64,000 nt of DNA from Methylotenera oryzisoli (GCA_945881735.1 CAMCVF010000005.1:62001-126000); one strand, 5' to 3'. Counted from the stretch's first letter, positions 7,972 to 18,432 are shown. The notes: a model not told the origin generated them from the sequence alone. Numbers and translations are program-made.

Positions 7972-9054
7972 TTAATTATCTTCTCCCAAACTTGCTAGCA
8001 AATCAGCCTGATGTTCGGCTGATAGCGCTCCAATTAGCTCATCCATATCGCCTTCGGTAATCGCATCAATTTTATATAAAGTTAAATTGATGCGGTGATC
8101 GGTGATGCGGCCTTGCGGGTAGTTGTAGGTGCGAATACGTTCACTGCGATCGCCACTGCCGATTAAGCTTTTACGCTCACTGGCGATTTTATTGTTTTGC
8201 TCATCTACCTGTTTAGATTTAATACGCGCCGCTAAAACTGCCAGCGCTTGCGCTTTATTGGCATGCTGGCTTCGGCCCTCTTGGCATTCCACCACAATGC
8301 CCGTTGGTGCATGCGTAATGCGCACAGCTGAATCGGTTTTATTAATATGTTGGCCGCCTGCGCCTGAAGCTCTGTAAGTATCAATGCGAATATCGGCTGG
8401 GTTGATGATGGTATCGTTGATTTCATCGGCTTCAGCCAAAATAGCCACGGTGCAAGCGCTGGTGTGGATGCGGCCTTGCGTTTCGGTATCGGGTACACGT
8501 TGCACGCGGTGCACGCCTGATTCAAACTTAAGCTTAGAATAAGCACCGTAACCTTCAATTTTGGCAATAATTTCTTTGTAACCGCCCACTTCTGATTCAT
8601 TCGCCGACATAATCTCGACCTTCCACTTTTGGCGATCAGCATAGCGACTGTACATGCGGTATAAATCACCACAGAATAAACCAGACTCATCGCCACCCGT
8701 GCCTGCACGAATTTCCAAGAAGATATTCTTATCGTCATTGGGGTCTTTTGGTAGTAATAATTTTTGCAAATCAAGCTCTACTTTTTCTAGCGTTGCTTTG
8801 CCGTTTTCAATTTCTTCTTGCGCAAATTCTTTCATGTCGGGGTCGCTTAACATGCTTTGCGCTTCTTTGATATCGGCTTCGGCTTTTTCAAACAAATAAT
8901 ATTGCTCAACAATAGGCGTTATTTCAGCATGCTCTTGGGTAATTTTGCGATAATTATCCATATTATTGGTCACACCTTCACTACTCATCAGGCGGTTTAA
9001 TTCTTCTAAACGCTCGCTTAACGTGGCGAGCTTTCTAATCATGCTGGGTTTCAT
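7972..9054 (-). CDS. prfA: peptide chain release factor 1
   Basis: Class I release factor that reads UAG and UAA stop codons and triggers peptidyl-tRNA hydrolysis. At 360 residues it has the normal length. The catalytic GGQ is at 233-235, and the stop-codon tripeptide position reads PDT (188-190), compatible with the RF1 PxT motif. The GGQ glutamine is expected to be methylated by PrmC, encoded far away at 31995 instead of next to prfA. The start region is a tandem 12-base duplication that places a second ATG four codons downstream, so translation could begin at 9054 or 9042; the first matches the family's MKPS start. hemA lies 56 bases upstream on the same strand, a common pairing. Confidence 0.97.
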   Translation of the reverse strand: MKPSMIRKLATLSERLEELNRLMSSEGVTNNMDNYRKITQEHAEITPIVEQYYLFEKAEADIKEAQSMLSDPDMKEFAQEEIENGKATLEKVELDLQKLLLPKDPNDDKNIFLEIRAGTGGDESGLFCGDLYRMYSRYADRQKWKVEIMSANESEVGGYKEIIAKIEGYGAYSKLKFESGVHRVQRVPDTETQGRIHTSACTVAILAEADEINDTIINPADIRIDTYRASGAGGQHINKTDSAVRITHAPTGIVVECQEGRSQHANKAQALAVLAARIKSKQVDEQNNKIASERKSLIGSGDRSERIRTYNYPQGRITDHRINLTLYKIDAITEGDMDELIGALSAEHQADLLASLGEDN

Positions 9055-9110
9055 GCTGGGTTTCTTTGTTTAAATTTTATTTGTTTAAAGTTCTGAATAG
9101 ATAGTAAGTA

Positions 9111-10370
9111 CTAACTTTTAATAAGGTACAACTGACGTAATAATTGTTCTATTCTGGCGTGTTCATCGCCATGTGCGGAATTAAGCGCGTAGCTGGGCGC
9201 ATGCAAAAACTTATTGGTGAGCGCATTGCTTAACATGTCTAACACAATGGCTGGATTTTCTCCTTTTTGAATCAGTTTTAGCGCCTTTTCTAACTCATTG
9301 ATGCGTACCGCTTCGGCTTGATCGCGTAAGGCTTTAATGGTGGGTACCGCATCGCGTTTTTTCAGCCATTGCATAAAGCCTTCAGCCCGCGCAGCCACAA
9401 TCATTTCGGCATTAATGGCGGCGGTTTGGCGATTTTCAATACCATCGTTCACCACTTGCGCCAAATCGTCTACCGTATATAAAAACACGTCGTCCAACTG
9501 TGACACTTCTGGCTCTATATCACGCGGAACGGCTAAATCGACCATAAAAATAGGGCGATGACGGCGCGCTTTAATGGCGCGTTCCACCATGCCTAAACCT
9601 ACAATCGGCAACTGGCTAGCAGTGCTGGTAATCACAATATCAAATTCGGCAAAACGTGCTGGCAAATTGTTAAGCAAAATCGCCTCAGCATGCATCCTTT
9701 GCGCACTGATTTTTGCCGCCAACAACTCGCCACGTTCTAAAGTACGATTCGCCACTGTCATTGATTTAGGTTTTTGCGCGGCAAAATGGTCGGCGCATAG
9801 CTCAATCATTTCACCTGCACCAATTAATAATATTCTTTGATTTTTGATATCACCAAAAATACGTTGCGCTAATTTAACTGCCGCAGCAGCCATGGATATT
9901 GAGCTCCCACCAATATCGGTATTAGTACGAACTTCTTTGGCTACTTCAAAAGTACGCTGAAAAAGCTTATGCAATAACATGCCCAGGGTACCTGCATCTT
10001 GCGCCACTTTTACAGATTGCTTGAATTGACCCAAAATTTGTGGCTCGCCCAGCACCATACTATCTAAGCCAGATGCCACACGAAACGCGTGTTTAACGGC
10101 TTCTTGGTTGCTAAGCGTATAAGTGTAAGGCTGAATATTTTGTAAATCTAGGCGATGATATTGCGCTAGCCAATTCACAATGGGTTCAGGATTTGTTGAT
10201 TGCACATAAATTTCGGTGCGATTGCAAGTAGACAAAATAGCTGCTTCCGCAACATTATGGGCGGTTAAATCACTTAATGCGTGATGCAAAATATCGCTGT
10301 TAAACGCGATATGCTCACGGATTGAGATAGGGGCAGTGGTGTGATTAACACCAATTGTATAAAGCTGCAT
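9111..10370 (-). CDS. hemA: glutamyl-tRNA reductase
   Basis: NADPH-dependent conversion of glutamyl-tRNA to glutamate-1-semialdehyde, the first committed step of C5-pathway tetrapyrrole synthesis. It is 419 residues, as expected. The active-site Cys49 lies in [10 protein letters not shown], and [10 protein letters not shown] marks the catalytic domain. A Rossmann motif, ILLIGAGEM, and the C-terminal dimerisation helix region are present. The next pathway enzyme in the window is hemB at 16784. It is upstream of prfA on the same strand. The 223-base gap to rpe is divergent and should hold its promoter. Confidence 0.97.
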   Translation of the reverse strand: MQLYTIGVNHTTAPISIREHIAFNSDILHHALSDLTAHNVAEAAILSTCNRTEIYVQSTNPEPIVNWLAQYHRLDLQNIQPYTYTLSNQEAVKHAFRVASGLDSMVLGEPQILGQFKQSVKVAQDAGTLGMLLHKLFQRTFEVAKEVRTNTDIGGSSISMAAAAVKLAQRIFGDIKNQRILLIGAGEMIELCADHFAAQKPKSMTVANRTLERGELLAAKISAQRMHAEAILLNNLPARFAEFDIVITSTASQLPIVGLGMVERAIKARRHRPIFMVDLAVPRDIEPEVSQLDDVFLYTVDDLAQVVNDGIENRQTAAINAEMIVAARAEGFMQWLKKRDAVPTIKALRDQAEAVRINELEKALKLIQKGENPAIVLDMLSNALTNKFLHAPSYALNSAHGDEHARIEQLLRQLYLIKS

Positions 10371-10475
10371 ACATCTATTTTACCAACTCATTCAACATAT
10401 TAGTAACATTAACGAATATTAAAACGCGGTTAAGTCGATTACTCAATTAAAGAGTCAGAGAAATTAATGCCCATA

Positions 10476-10529
10476 ATTTTGAAGTATCGGCTTATGTTAA
10501 GCAAGGCGCATGTCCTAAAACTTCAAAAT
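10476..10529. repeat. inverted repeat with nested hairpin, hemA-rpe gap
   Basis: Perfect 10-bp inverted repeat ATTTTGAAGT (10476-10485) and ACTTCAAAAT (10520-10529). Within the intervening 34 bases is a second perfect hairpin, GCTTA-TGT-TAAGC (10490-10502). It lies in the divergent control region of hemA and rpe. It could be an operator pair or a structured leader; there is no T-run to suggest a terminator. Confidence 0.4.
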
Positions 10530-10608
10530 GGCGTTAAAATAATGACTTAGTACTGTCTTTAGTTGCAGTTAATTTAAATATACTTATAAAAAATTGTGGA
10601 TGTTAGCC

Positions 10609-11316
10609 ATGGATAAAACTTTTAGAATTGCCCCTAGTATTCTTTCTGCCAACTTTGCCAAATTGGGCCAAGAGATTGAAGATGTGATTAACTCTGGTAC
10701 CGATATTGTGCATTTTGACGTGATGGATAATCACTACGTGCCAAATTTAACTATCGGCCCTTTGGTATGTGACGCTATTCGAGAAACAGCTAAAAAAGTG
10801 GGCGCGCTTATTGACGTACACTTAATGGTTAAGCCTGTAGACCGCATCATTCCTGACTTTGCTAAAGCGGGCGCAAACATCATTACATTCCACCCAGAAG
10901 CGTCTGACCATATTGACCGTAGCCTTGCCATGGTGCGAGAGCTAGGTTGTAAATCCGGCTTGGTATTTAACCCAGCGACCTCTTTAAGCTATCTAGACCA
11001 CGTCATGGATAAAGTCGATATGATTTTATTGATGTCGGTTAACCCTGGTTTTGGCGGTCAAAAATTTATTCCAGAAACATTAGAAAAACTAAAACAAGCA
11101 CGCGCGCGCATTGATGCTTACTTCGAAAAAACTGGCCGTCAAATCTGGCTTGAAGTTGATGGTGGTGTAAACGCCAATAACATTGCCGAAATTGCTCGAG
11201 CTGGCGCTGATACTTTTGTGGCTGGTAGCGCGATTTTTGGTGCACCTGGTGAAAACGATAAAAATCGTTACGATACTGTAGTTAGTGCCATGCGTACTTC
11301 ATTAGCAAGCGTATAA
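10609..11316 (+). CDS. rpe: ribulose-phosphate 3-epimerase
   Basis: Interconverts ribulose 5-phosphate and xylulose 5-phosphate (pentose phosphate pathway; also ribulose monophosphate regeneration if the host is a methylotroph). TIM-barrel protein of 235 residues from the chosen start. Signatures are [14 protein letters not shown] at the N-terminus, [17 protein letters not shown] with the metal-binding His/Asp, [14 protein letters not shown], and [10 protein letters not shown] with the catalytic Asp. A TTG at 10594 and an ATG at 10600 are also in frame. I chose the ATG at 10609 because GGA lies about 8 bases before it and family alignment begins there. It starts the rpe-gph-trp gene order common in proteobacteria. 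Confidence 0.96.
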   Translation: MDKTFRIAPSILSANFAKLGQEIEDVINSGTDIVHFDVMDNHYVPNLTIGPLVCDAIRETAKKVGALIDVHLMVKPVDRIIPDFAKAGANIITFHPEASDHIDRSLAMVRELGCKSGLVFNPATSLSYLDHVMDKVDMILLMSVNPGFGGQKFIPETLEKLKQARARIDAYFEKTGRQIWLEVDGGVNANNIAEIARAGADTFVAGSAIFGAPGENDKNRYDTVVSAMRTSLASV

Positions 11317-11349
11317 AAACTAAAATATCTTCACAAAGCTTCTTTCATA

Positions 11350-11403
11350 AATAGATATTAACTACTTCCATACTTTTTTGTATGCATTGTTTTAATATCT
11401 ATT
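11350..11403. repeat. nested perfect inverted repeats between rpe and gph
   Basis: A 12-bp perfect inverted repeat, AATAGATATTAA (11350-11361) and TTAATATCTATT (11392-11403), encloses a second hairpin, CATAC-TTTTTT-GTATG (11369-11384). The whole 54-base element is extremely AT-rich. It occupies most of the 135-base gap between two genes usually thought of as one operon. Terminator, processing site or small palindromic repeat are all possible. Confidence 0.5.
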
Positions 11404-11451
11404 AAAGCCTAGTCTTGTTTAAATATTTTAATTTTCTAATATTAATTAACG

Positions 11452-12120
11452 ATGAAATTTAAGGTGAAAGCAGTCATGATTGATCTTGACGGCACCTTGA
11501 TACACACTGCACCTGAAATAGCGCGTGCGGCAAATGCTATGTTGGCGGGCTTAAGCATGCCAACATTAAATACCAAACTGATAGAAAATTATATTGGTGA
11601 AGGCGCCACGGTGCTGATTAAGCGCTGTTTAACAGGCAATTTGGATGACGAACCTGAAGGCGATTTGCTGGCTAGTGCACAAAGACTGTTTTTTGATTAT
11701 TATGCGCAAATCGTCGCCGAAAGTAAGCCTTACCCTCACGTAAAGGAAGCTTTGCAGGCCATTAAACAAACAGGCGTTAAAATGGCTTGTATTACCAATA
11801 AACCAGACGCTTTTACGATGCCTTTATTAGAAAAAAGTGGCTTGTTGCCTTATTTTGATTTAGTGGTGGCGGGTGATAAGTTGCAAAATAAGAAGCCTGA
11901 ACCAGACCAAATTTTTTATGCTTGCGAAAAATTCAACGTTTTAGTCAATGAATCGTTGCTAATTGGTGACTCTAAAACTGATATTACCGCCGCACGAAAT
12001 GCAGGATGCCTCATATTTGCCGTGCCATACGGCTATAATCAGGGGTATAGTATAGGTATTGGCACGGTTGATGCGATAATTAATCATCTTCATGAGTCGG
12101 TGGATTTAATCACAACCTAA
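11452..12120 (+). CDS. gph: phosphoglycolate phosphatase (HAD family)
   Basis: HAD-superfamily hydrolase of 222 residues that dephosphorylates 2-phosphoglycolate. Motif I is MIDLDGTL with nucleophile Asp11 and acid/base Asp13. Motif II is the threonine in CITNKP, with the lysine in KKPEPDQIF, and motif IV is GDSKTDITAA. The small helical cap between motifs I and II fits the Gph class. Position between rpe and trpE is the classic proteobacterial order, which supports gph over other HAD phosphatases. Exact substrate is inferred from context. The ATG at 11452 has no strong ribosome binding site. Confidence 0.9.
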   Translation: MKFKVKAVMIDLDGTLIHTAPEIARAANAMLAGLSMPTLNTKLIENYIGEGATVLIKRCLTGNLDDEPEGDLLASAQRLFFDYYAQIVAESKPYPHVKEALQAIKQTGVKMACITNKPDAFTMPLLEKSGLLPYFDLVVAGDKLQNKKPEPDQIFYACEKFNVLVNESLLIGDSKTDITAARNAGCLIFAVPYGYNQGYSIGIGTVDAIINHLHESVDLITT

Positions 12121-12163
12121 TAATGATCATTAAAATTTATTCAATCTTTTTAAATTATTAAAT

Positions 12164-12220
12164 ATGTATTTCCTAAACAGCAAAGAAGCATGTAGTTGGC
12201 GATGGTGGCGAGGCTTGTAA
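12164..12220 (+). CDS. trpL: candidate trp operon leader peptide
   Basis: An 18-codon open frame, ATG 12164 to TAA 12220, encodes MYFLNSKEACSWRWWRGL. Three of seven consecutive codons near its end are Trp (12197, 12203, 12206). It lies 76 bases before trpE, where a trp attenuation leader peptide is expected. Trp is the rarest amino acid, so W-R-W-W here is unlikely by chance. Downstream is a weak hairpin, AAGTAGA / TCTGCTT, but no T-run was seen, so a standard intrinsic attenuator is not evident. Control could instead act through ribosome stalling and Rho or through trpE translation. The ribosome binding site is poor. Confidence 0.65.
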   Translation: MYFLNSKEACSWRWWRGL

Positions 12221-12296
12221 ACAAAAGTAGATTCATTTTCTGCTTGATACAGCGATTAGTAACTCAAATTAACCCAATTATACTGTTAGGAAATTT

Positions 12297-13778
12297 ATGT
12301 TTAGCACGATTAACTTAGAACAATTCAACGCACTCAGCGTGCAGGGTTTTAACCGCATTCCGCTGGTTTTAGAAACGTTTGCCGATTTAGATACGCCGCT
12401 TTCTTTGTATCTTAAACTGGCCAATCAACCTTTTTCATATTTGTTAGAATCCGTACAAGGCGGCGAACGCTTTGGACGCTACTCCATTATCGGCTTGCCA
12501 GCCAAAACGCGCATTGTGGCGCATGATAATCTTGTACAGGTATTAGAAGGCGCAACGGTAATTGAATCGGCCGACAATATTAACCCCTTAGACTTTGTAA
12601 AAAGCTACCAAGCCCGCTTTAAAACTCCACCCTATGAAGGTTTACCTCGATTTACGGGCGGCTTAGCTGGTTATTTTGGCTATGAAACAGTGCGCTATAT
12701 TGAAAAACGTTTGGCACATAACACCAAGCCAGATGCGATTGAAACACCTGATGTTTTGTTAATGGTGTCTGAAGAACTAGCCGTTATAGATAACTTAAGT
12801 GGCAAGCTATATTTTATTGTGTATACCAATCCAGGTGATGTTAACGCCTATCAAAATGGCTTAAACCGCTTAAACGATTTGGTAAAAATTCTGCGTAAAT
12901 CGGTTGCAGTCCCTGAAGCTGTTGCTGGAAAACCAACTGCTGCGCAATCTGAATTTGGCGAAGATGCCTTTAAGGCCGCGGTTAAGCGCGCCCAGCAATA
13001 TATATTAGATGGTGACATTATGCAGGTGGTGTTAAGCCAGCGCATGTCGCAAGAGTTTAGCGCACCGCCATTATCCTTATATCGCGCATTGCGAAGCCTA
13101 AACCCATCCCCTTATATGTTTTATTATGATATGGGTGACCACCATGTGGTAGGGGCATCACCCGAAATTTTAGTGCGGCTTGAAAACGGCACCGTGACCG
13201 CGCGGCCGATTGCTGGCACGCGCCCACGTGGCAAAACTCGTGAAGAGGATTTAGCCTTATCCGTTGAACTATTAGCCGACCCCAAAGAACGCGCTGAGCA
13301 TGTACAGCTGATGGATTTGGGCCGCAACGATGTGGGTCGTGTTGCTGTTACTGGCTCCGTTAAGGTGACCGACAATATGATGATTGAACGCTATTCGCAT
13401 GTGATGCATATCGTTAGCAATGTAGAAGGCAAACTTAAGCCTGGCATGGATGCAATAGATGTGATTAAAGCCACATTCCCTGCTGGCACCGTTTCTGGTG
13501 CACCAAAAGTGCGTGCCATGGAAATTATTGACGAACTAGAACCCAGCAAACGCGGTATTTACGCAGGTGCTGTAGGTTATTTAGGCTTTGATGGCAATAT
13601 GGACGTGGCAATTGCAATTAGGACCGGTATCATTAAAAATAATCGGCTTTATGTACAAGCGGGTGCTGGAATTGTGGCTGATTCAGTGCCGCAAAGCGAA
13701 TGGATTGAAACGCAAAATAAAGCACGCGCTGTTTTACGTGCAGCAGAGTTGGTGCAAGCAGGGCTAGATATTCAATAA
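12297..13778 (+). CDS. trpE: anthranilate synthase component I
   Basis: Uses ammonia delivered by TrpG to convert chorismate to anthranilate, the first step of tryptophan synthesis. It is 493 residues, a normal length. The N-terminal domain carries the Trp feedback-site type motif [15 protein letters not shown]. The chorismate-binding catalytic domain shows [20 protein letters not shown], the [10 protein letters not shown] loop and the [15 protein letters not shown] motif. AGGAAA stands 6 bases before the ATG. It opens the trpE-trpG-trpD group and is preceded by a Trp-codon-rich leader frame. Confidence 0.97.
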   Translation: MFSTINLEQFNALSVQGFNRIPLVLETFADLDTPLSLYLKLANQPFSYLLESVQGGERFGRYSIIGLPAKTRIVAHDNLVQVLEGATVIESADNINPLDFVKSYQARFKTPPYEGLPRFTGGLAGYFGYETVRYIEKRLAHNTKPDAIETPDVLLMVSEELAVIDNLSGKLYFIVYTNPGDVNAYQNGLNRLNDLVKILRKSVAVPEAVAGKPTAAQSEFGEDAFKAAVKRAQQYILDGDIMQVVLSQRMSQEFSAPPLSLYRALRSLNPSPYMFYYDMGDHHVVGASPEILVRLENGTVTARPIAGTRPRGKTREEDLALSVELLADPKERAEHVQLMDLGRNDVGRVAVTGSVKVTDNMMIERYSHVMHIVSNVEGKLKPGMDAIDVIKATFPAGTVSGAPKVRAMEIIDELEPSKRGIYAGAVGYLGFDGNMDVAIAIRTGIIKNNRLYVQAGAGIVADSVPQSEWIETQNKARAVLRAAELVQAGLDIQ

Positions 13779-13805
13779 CACAACCCGTTTTAGGTTTGAA
13801 ATAAC

Positions 13806-14387
13806 ATGTTACTAATGATTGATAATTATGATTCTTTTACTTACAACCTAGTGCAGTATCTAGGCGAGTTAGGTCAAGACGTCCAAGTGCATCGTAATGA
13901 TGAAATTGATTTAGCTAGCGTCAAAAAGTTTAATCCACGCCATATTGTTATCTCCCCTGGCCCTTGCACACCCAATGAAGCAGGTATTAGCGTGCCTTTG
14001 ATTCACGAATTTGCAGGGAAAATTCCATTGTTAGGTGTTTGTTTGGGGCATCAAAGTATTGGCCAAGCGTTTGGCGCGCGTATTATTAAGGCAAAAACAT
14101 TAATGCACGGTAAAACTTCACTGATTCACCACACCAATACCGGTGTTTTTAAAGATTTACCTAACCCTTACACTGCCACTCGCTACCACTCATTAGTGAT
14201 TGAGCGTGCAACCATTCCTGATTGTTTAGAGATTACCGCATGGACTGAAGACGCGAATGGAGATTTTGGCGAAATCATGGGTGTTAAGCATAAAACCCTT
14301 GCAGTAGAAGGTGTGCAGTTTCATCCTGAATCGGTACTAACAGAACACGGTCATGCCTTGTTAAATAACTTTTTAAAGGCCTATTAA
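13806..14387 (+). CDS. trpG: anthranilate synthase component II (glutamine amidotransferase)
   Basis: Class I glutamine amidotransferase of 193 residues that releases ammonia from glutamine for TrpE. The catalytic Cys79 lies in [12 protein letters not shown], and the His-Glu pair is in [14 protein letters not shown] near the C-terminus. [20 protein letters not shown] is the usual TrpG/PabA start. Many bacteria use the same subunit for PabB; whether it is shared here is unknown. It lies 27 bases after trpE and 5 bases before trpD, in one transcription unit. Confidence 0.96.
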   Translation: MLLMIDNYDSFTYNLVQYLGELGQDVQVHRNDEIDLASVKKFNPRHIVISPGPCTPNEAGISVPLIHEFAGKIPLLGVCLGHQSIGQAFGARIIKAKTLMHGKTSLIHHTNTGVFKDLPNPYTATRYHSLVIERATIPDCLEITAWTEDANGDFGEIMGVKHKTLAVEGVQFHPESVLTEHGHALLNNFLKAY

Positions 14388-14392
14388 GTGCA

Positions 14393-15409
14393 ATGACGTC
14401 AATAAACTATAAACAAGCGTTAGATTCGCTTATAGCAGGCCAAGATTTAGGCCACGCCAACATGCTTAGCATTATGAAGCAAGTGATGCAAGGTGAACTC
14501 ACACCAGCACAAATTGCAGGCTTTTTAGTTGCGCTGCGTATCAAAGGTGAAACGGTAGATGAAATCACCGCCGCCGCAACCGTTATGCGCGCGTTATCCA
14601 CTAAAGTGAGCATTGCCGATGATGCTCATTTAATTGACACCTGCGGCACAGGTGGCGATGGCATACAAACCTTTAATGTATCCACTGTTTCGGCTTTTGT
14701 GGCCGCTGCGGCAGGCGCAAAAGTCGCCAAACATGGCGGCCGTTCTGTGTCTTCCACCTGCGGCAGTGCCGATGTACTAGAAGCGCTAGGGGTTAACGTT
14801 AATTTAACGCCCGAGCAAGTAGCCAATTGTGTAGACACCATTGGCATTGGGTTTATGTTTGCTCCTAATCATCATAGCGCAATGAAACACTCTGCCCCGG
14901 TTAGACGCGAATTGGGTGTGCGTACATTATTTAATTTATTAGGCCCTCTTACCAACCCAGCAAACGCTAAACGTCAGTTGATGGGCGTATTCAAAGCAGA
15001 TTTAACTCTCACATTAGCAAAAGTGCTGCAAAATTTAGGGTCAGAACATGTATTAGTGGTGCACGGCGCCGATGGCATGGATGAAATCTCCTTTACTGGC
15101 GATACGCATATAGCAGAACTAAAAAATGGTCAAATTAGCCAATACACCGTTAATCCAGCGCTATTTGGACTAAATTGCCATAACTTAACCAGCATACAAA
15201 TTCAACATGCTGAGCAATCTAAAGACATGGTTTTAGCGGTATTAAATGGTGAAAAAGGACCAGCCAGAGAAATTGTATTAATGAATGCAGGTGCGGCGAT
15301 TTATGTGGCCGGCATAACAGAAAGCTTACATGCTGGTATCAATCAAGCAGGGCTGGTCATTGATAATGGACAAGCCTTGGCTAAATTAGAAGCTCTAAAA
15401 GCTGCCTAA
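14393..15409 (+). CDS. trpD: anthranilate phosphoribosyltransferase
   Basis: Transfers phosphoribose from PRPP to anthranilate, second step of the Trp pathway. It is 338 residues. The PRPP-binding motif CGTGGDG is in LIDTCGTGGDGIQTFNVST, followed by KHGGRSVSS. FMFAPNHHSAMKH and RTLFNLLGPLTNPA are strongly conserved family motifs. The stop codon is immediately followed by the ATG of a DUF3465 lipoprotein gene, which separates trpD from trpC. Confidence 0.97.
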   Translation: MTSINYKQALDSLIAGQDLGHANMLSIMKQVMQGELTPAQIAGFLVALRIKGETVDEITAAATVMRALSTKVSIADDAHLIDTCGTGGDGIQTFNVSTVSAFVAAAAGAKVAKHGGRSVSSTCGSADVLEALGVNVNLTPEQVANCVDTIGIGFMFAPNHHSAMKHSAPVRRELGVRTLFNLLGPLTNPANAKRQLMGVFKADLTLTLAKVLQNLGSEHVLVVHGADGMDEISFTGDTHIAELKNGQISQYTVNPALFGLNCHNLTSIQIQHAEQSKDMVLAVLNGEKGPAREIVLMNAGAAIYVAGITESLHAGINQAGLVIDNGQALAKLEALKAA

Positions 15410-15937
15410 ATGCTAAATTTTAAAGCTCTAATACTTATCTTGTTAGTAAGTGCTTGCTCACAAAATGAGCAATCTAACGATTTCAGCAACGGCAAACAAT
15501 CGGCCACTACCGTTAAATCGCAAACACAAAACTTGCAGCTAAAGTCGCTAAGTGAGCATGATTTAATTGCCAATCTAGATGAGAACAGTGACGCAGACAC
15601 GCCAAATTTGCGAAGTGCTCATGCACTTTATTTAGCTAAGATTAGTGATGCGCAAGTACAAGATAGTGGCAAAGTGGTTAAAATTCTTGCGGACGATAAT
15701 CGAGGCTCACGCCATCAAAAATTTTTAGTCAAAATCAGTAGCTGGCAAACGCTGTTGTTTGCGCATAATATTGATTTAGCCCCGCGAATTGATGATATTC
15801 AAGTGGGTGATTTTCTGAGTTTTCGCGGGGAATACGTGTACAACCCAAAAGGTGGAGTAATGCATTGGACACATCACGATCCGCAAGGCCGCCATTTTGG
15901 AGGCTGGATTAAGCACAACGGCAATACTTATCAATAA
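15410..15937 (+). CDS. DUF3465 lipoprotein within the trp operon
   Basis: A 175-residue protein with a lipoprotein signal (LILLVSAC, lipidated Cys16). A linker follows, then a DUF3465 domain (about 80-175) with conserved DDNRGSRHQKFLVKI, FAHNIDLAPRI and the His-rich VMHWTHHDPQGRHFGGWI. Family function is not established; the clustered His/Asp residues suggest a metal-binding or hydrolytic fold, but that is inference. It begins directly after the trpD stop and precedes trpC by 45 bases, so it should be cotranscribed with Trp genes although it is exported. An envelope lipoprotein has no evident link to Trp synthesis. Confidence 0.8.
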   Translation: MLNFKALILILLVSACSQNEQSNDFSNGKQSATTVKSQTQNLQLKSLSEHDLIANLDENSDADTPNLRSAHALYLAKISDAQVQDSGKVVKILADDNRGSRHQKFLVKISSWQTLLFAHNIDLAPRIDDIQVGDFLSFRGEYVYNPKGGVMHWTHHDPQGRHFGGWIKHNGNTYQ

Positions 15938-15982
15938 TGGCATTGGTATGACTCCGTTTTAAAAGCAAAGATAAAACCAAAT

Positions 15983-16771
15983 ATGAGTGATATTTTAGAT
16001 AAAATTTTAGCTACAAAAATAGCGGAAGTTGCTACCGCAAAATCCATCGTTAGCCCAGATTCCATTCAACAAATGGCATGTGCTCAAGCCAAACAGCGTG
16101 ATTTTATAGGTGCTATTCGCGCAAAAATTGCGGCTGGAAATGCCGCTGTAATTGCAGAAATCAAAAAGGCAAGCCCATCAAAAGGTGTTATTAGGGCTGA
16201 TTTTAATCCAGCCGAAATTGCTAAAAGCTATGAGCAAGCCGGCGCAGCTTGTTTGTCAGTGCTCACTGACTCGGAATACTTTCAGGGCAATAGCGATTAT
16301 TTAAAGCAAGCACGTGCGGCGTGTGATTTACCAGTGCTACGTAAAGACTTTATGATTGACACATATCAAGTGTATGAAGCGCGAGCCATGGGCGCCGATT
16401 GCATATTGCTGATTGTGGCCGCATTAGACCTGAACCAGATGCGTGAGCTAGAAAAAGTGGCGCATGATTTAGGCATGGCAGTATTGGTGGAAGTGCATGA
16501 TGGCGATGAATTAGAATTGGCTTTGCAATTAGAAACGCCCCTTGTTGGCATTAATAATCGTAATTTGCGCACTTTTGATGTCACCTTGCAAACCACATTA
16601 GGGTTGATGGATAAACTGCCACAAGACCGCATTATTGTGACTGAATCAGGCATATTTACAGCTGAAGATGTTAAATTAATGCGCGATAATCATGTGCATA
16701 CATTCTTGGTTGGCGAAGCGTTTATGCGGCAATCTGACCCTGGTGCTGAGTTGGCTAAAGTATTTGAGTAA
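15983..16771 (+). CDS. trpC: indole-3-glycerol phosphate synthase
   Basis: Closes the indole ring from carboxyphenylamino-deoxyribulose phosphate, in the cytoplasm. It is a 262-residue TIM barrel with no fused TrpF domain. Motifs are [17 protein letters not shown] (substrate Lys/Ser), [22 protein letters not shown] with catalytic Lys, the Glu in [21 protein letters not shown] and VTESGIF. It follows the DUF3465 gene and precedes hemB by 12 bases, so trp and heme genes likely share a transcript. trpF, trpB and trpA are not in the window, matching the split trp gene arrangement of many betaproteobacteria. Confidence 0.97.
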   Translation: MSDILDKILATKIAEVATAKSIVSPDSIQQMACAQAKQRDFIGAIRAKIAAGNAAVIAEIKKASPSKGVIRADFNPAEIAKSYEQAGAACLSVLTDSEYFQGNSDYLKQARAACDLPVLRKDFMIDTYQVYEARAMGADCILLIVAALDLNQMRELEKVAHDLGMAVLVEVHDGDELELALQLETPLVGINNRNLRTFDVTLQTTLGLMDKLPQDRIIVTESGIFTAEDVKLMRDNHVHTFLVGEAFMRQSDPGAELAKVFE

Positions 16772-17773
<1,002 letters not shown>

Positions 17774-17802
17774 AGCACTTTAAATAAAATTTTGCATAAG
17801 GC

Positions 17803-18420
17803 CTAAATTAATGCCCGCAATTGGGCAATATCCAATCGCTCAGCATTAGCGCCATCAGTAGCTTTTTTAGTAGCAATGCGTAAATCGTCCACATCAAATA
17901 CGCTTAGTTTTTGCACACCCAGCTCGGTTTCTAAAGTAAATACGGGTACCGTTTTACGCACTCTATCTTTTTTGTCTTTGCTGGGTTTATCCGATAAGCG
18001 ATAGGATTTTTCGCTACTTTCAAATGGAATTTGCATATTCAGCAAAAACATTTCCACTTCTTTGGCGCTATCGGCAAAAAGGTGAATATTGGTTTGCGCG
18101 AATTTACCAGCAGTGCCATCTAACACGCTGCCGGTTAAATGTGGATTAAAGCGCTCAAATAATTGCATGGTAATAAGTGCGGCTTTGCGTAACTTTTCAA
18201 GCTCTAAAGGCTGCTCATCGGCGTTGTAGATTTCGTGATACAGCCTGATTTCTTCTTCAATCTCGGCGTTGGTAGGAAGAGCGCTATTTTCACTTACACC
18301 TAATTGTTTTCCTGCTTTTTTCTTGGCATAGGCAAAGTCATGAATACCATCTTCGGCCATCATGCGCGCGGCCTTCTGGGCAATCATCTGCCGAATATGA
18401 TCTTGATTTTCGCGTGCCAT
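17803..18420 (-). CDS. conserved protein of unknown function, possible degenerate nucleotidyltransferase fold
   Basis: A 205-residue soluble protein that I do not recognise with confidence. The N-terminal half is helical and charged. At about 97-115 the segment GSVLDGTAGKFAQTNIHLF resembles the GS...DxD core of minimal nucleotidyltransferases, but the expected aspartates are replaced by Asn111 and His113, so catalysis by that mechanism is doubtful. The remainder alternates strands and Lys/Asp-rich loops. It lies 12 bases after mrcA on the same strand and is probably cotranscribed with it, which hints at nothing specific. I am sure it is a real gene (length, tight spacing, start after a short gap), but unsure of any function. 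Confidence 0.65.
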   Translation of the reverse strand: MARENQDHIRQMIAQKAARMMAEDGIHDFAYAKKKAGKQLGVSENSALPTNAEIEEEIRLYHEIYNADEQPLELEKLRKAALITMQLFERFNPHLTGSVLDGTAGKFAQTNIHLFADSAKEVEMFLLNMQIPFESSEKSYRLSDKPSKDKKDRVRKTVPVFTLETELGVQKLSVFDVDDLRIATKKATDGANAERLDIAQLRALI

Positions 18421-18432
18421 TTGGCCACTCTT

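Noticed and set aside
7951-7979. Inverted repeat between ntrC and prfA as a bidirectional terminator
   Set aside because: Pairing AGCTTT/AAAGCT leaves almost no loop and the outer pairs are mismatched; too weak to call, and it overlaps the prfA end.
8232-8774. 180-codon minus-strand frame overlapping prfA
   Set aside because: It lies wholly inside prfA in another frame; prfA is certain and the protein has no family features.
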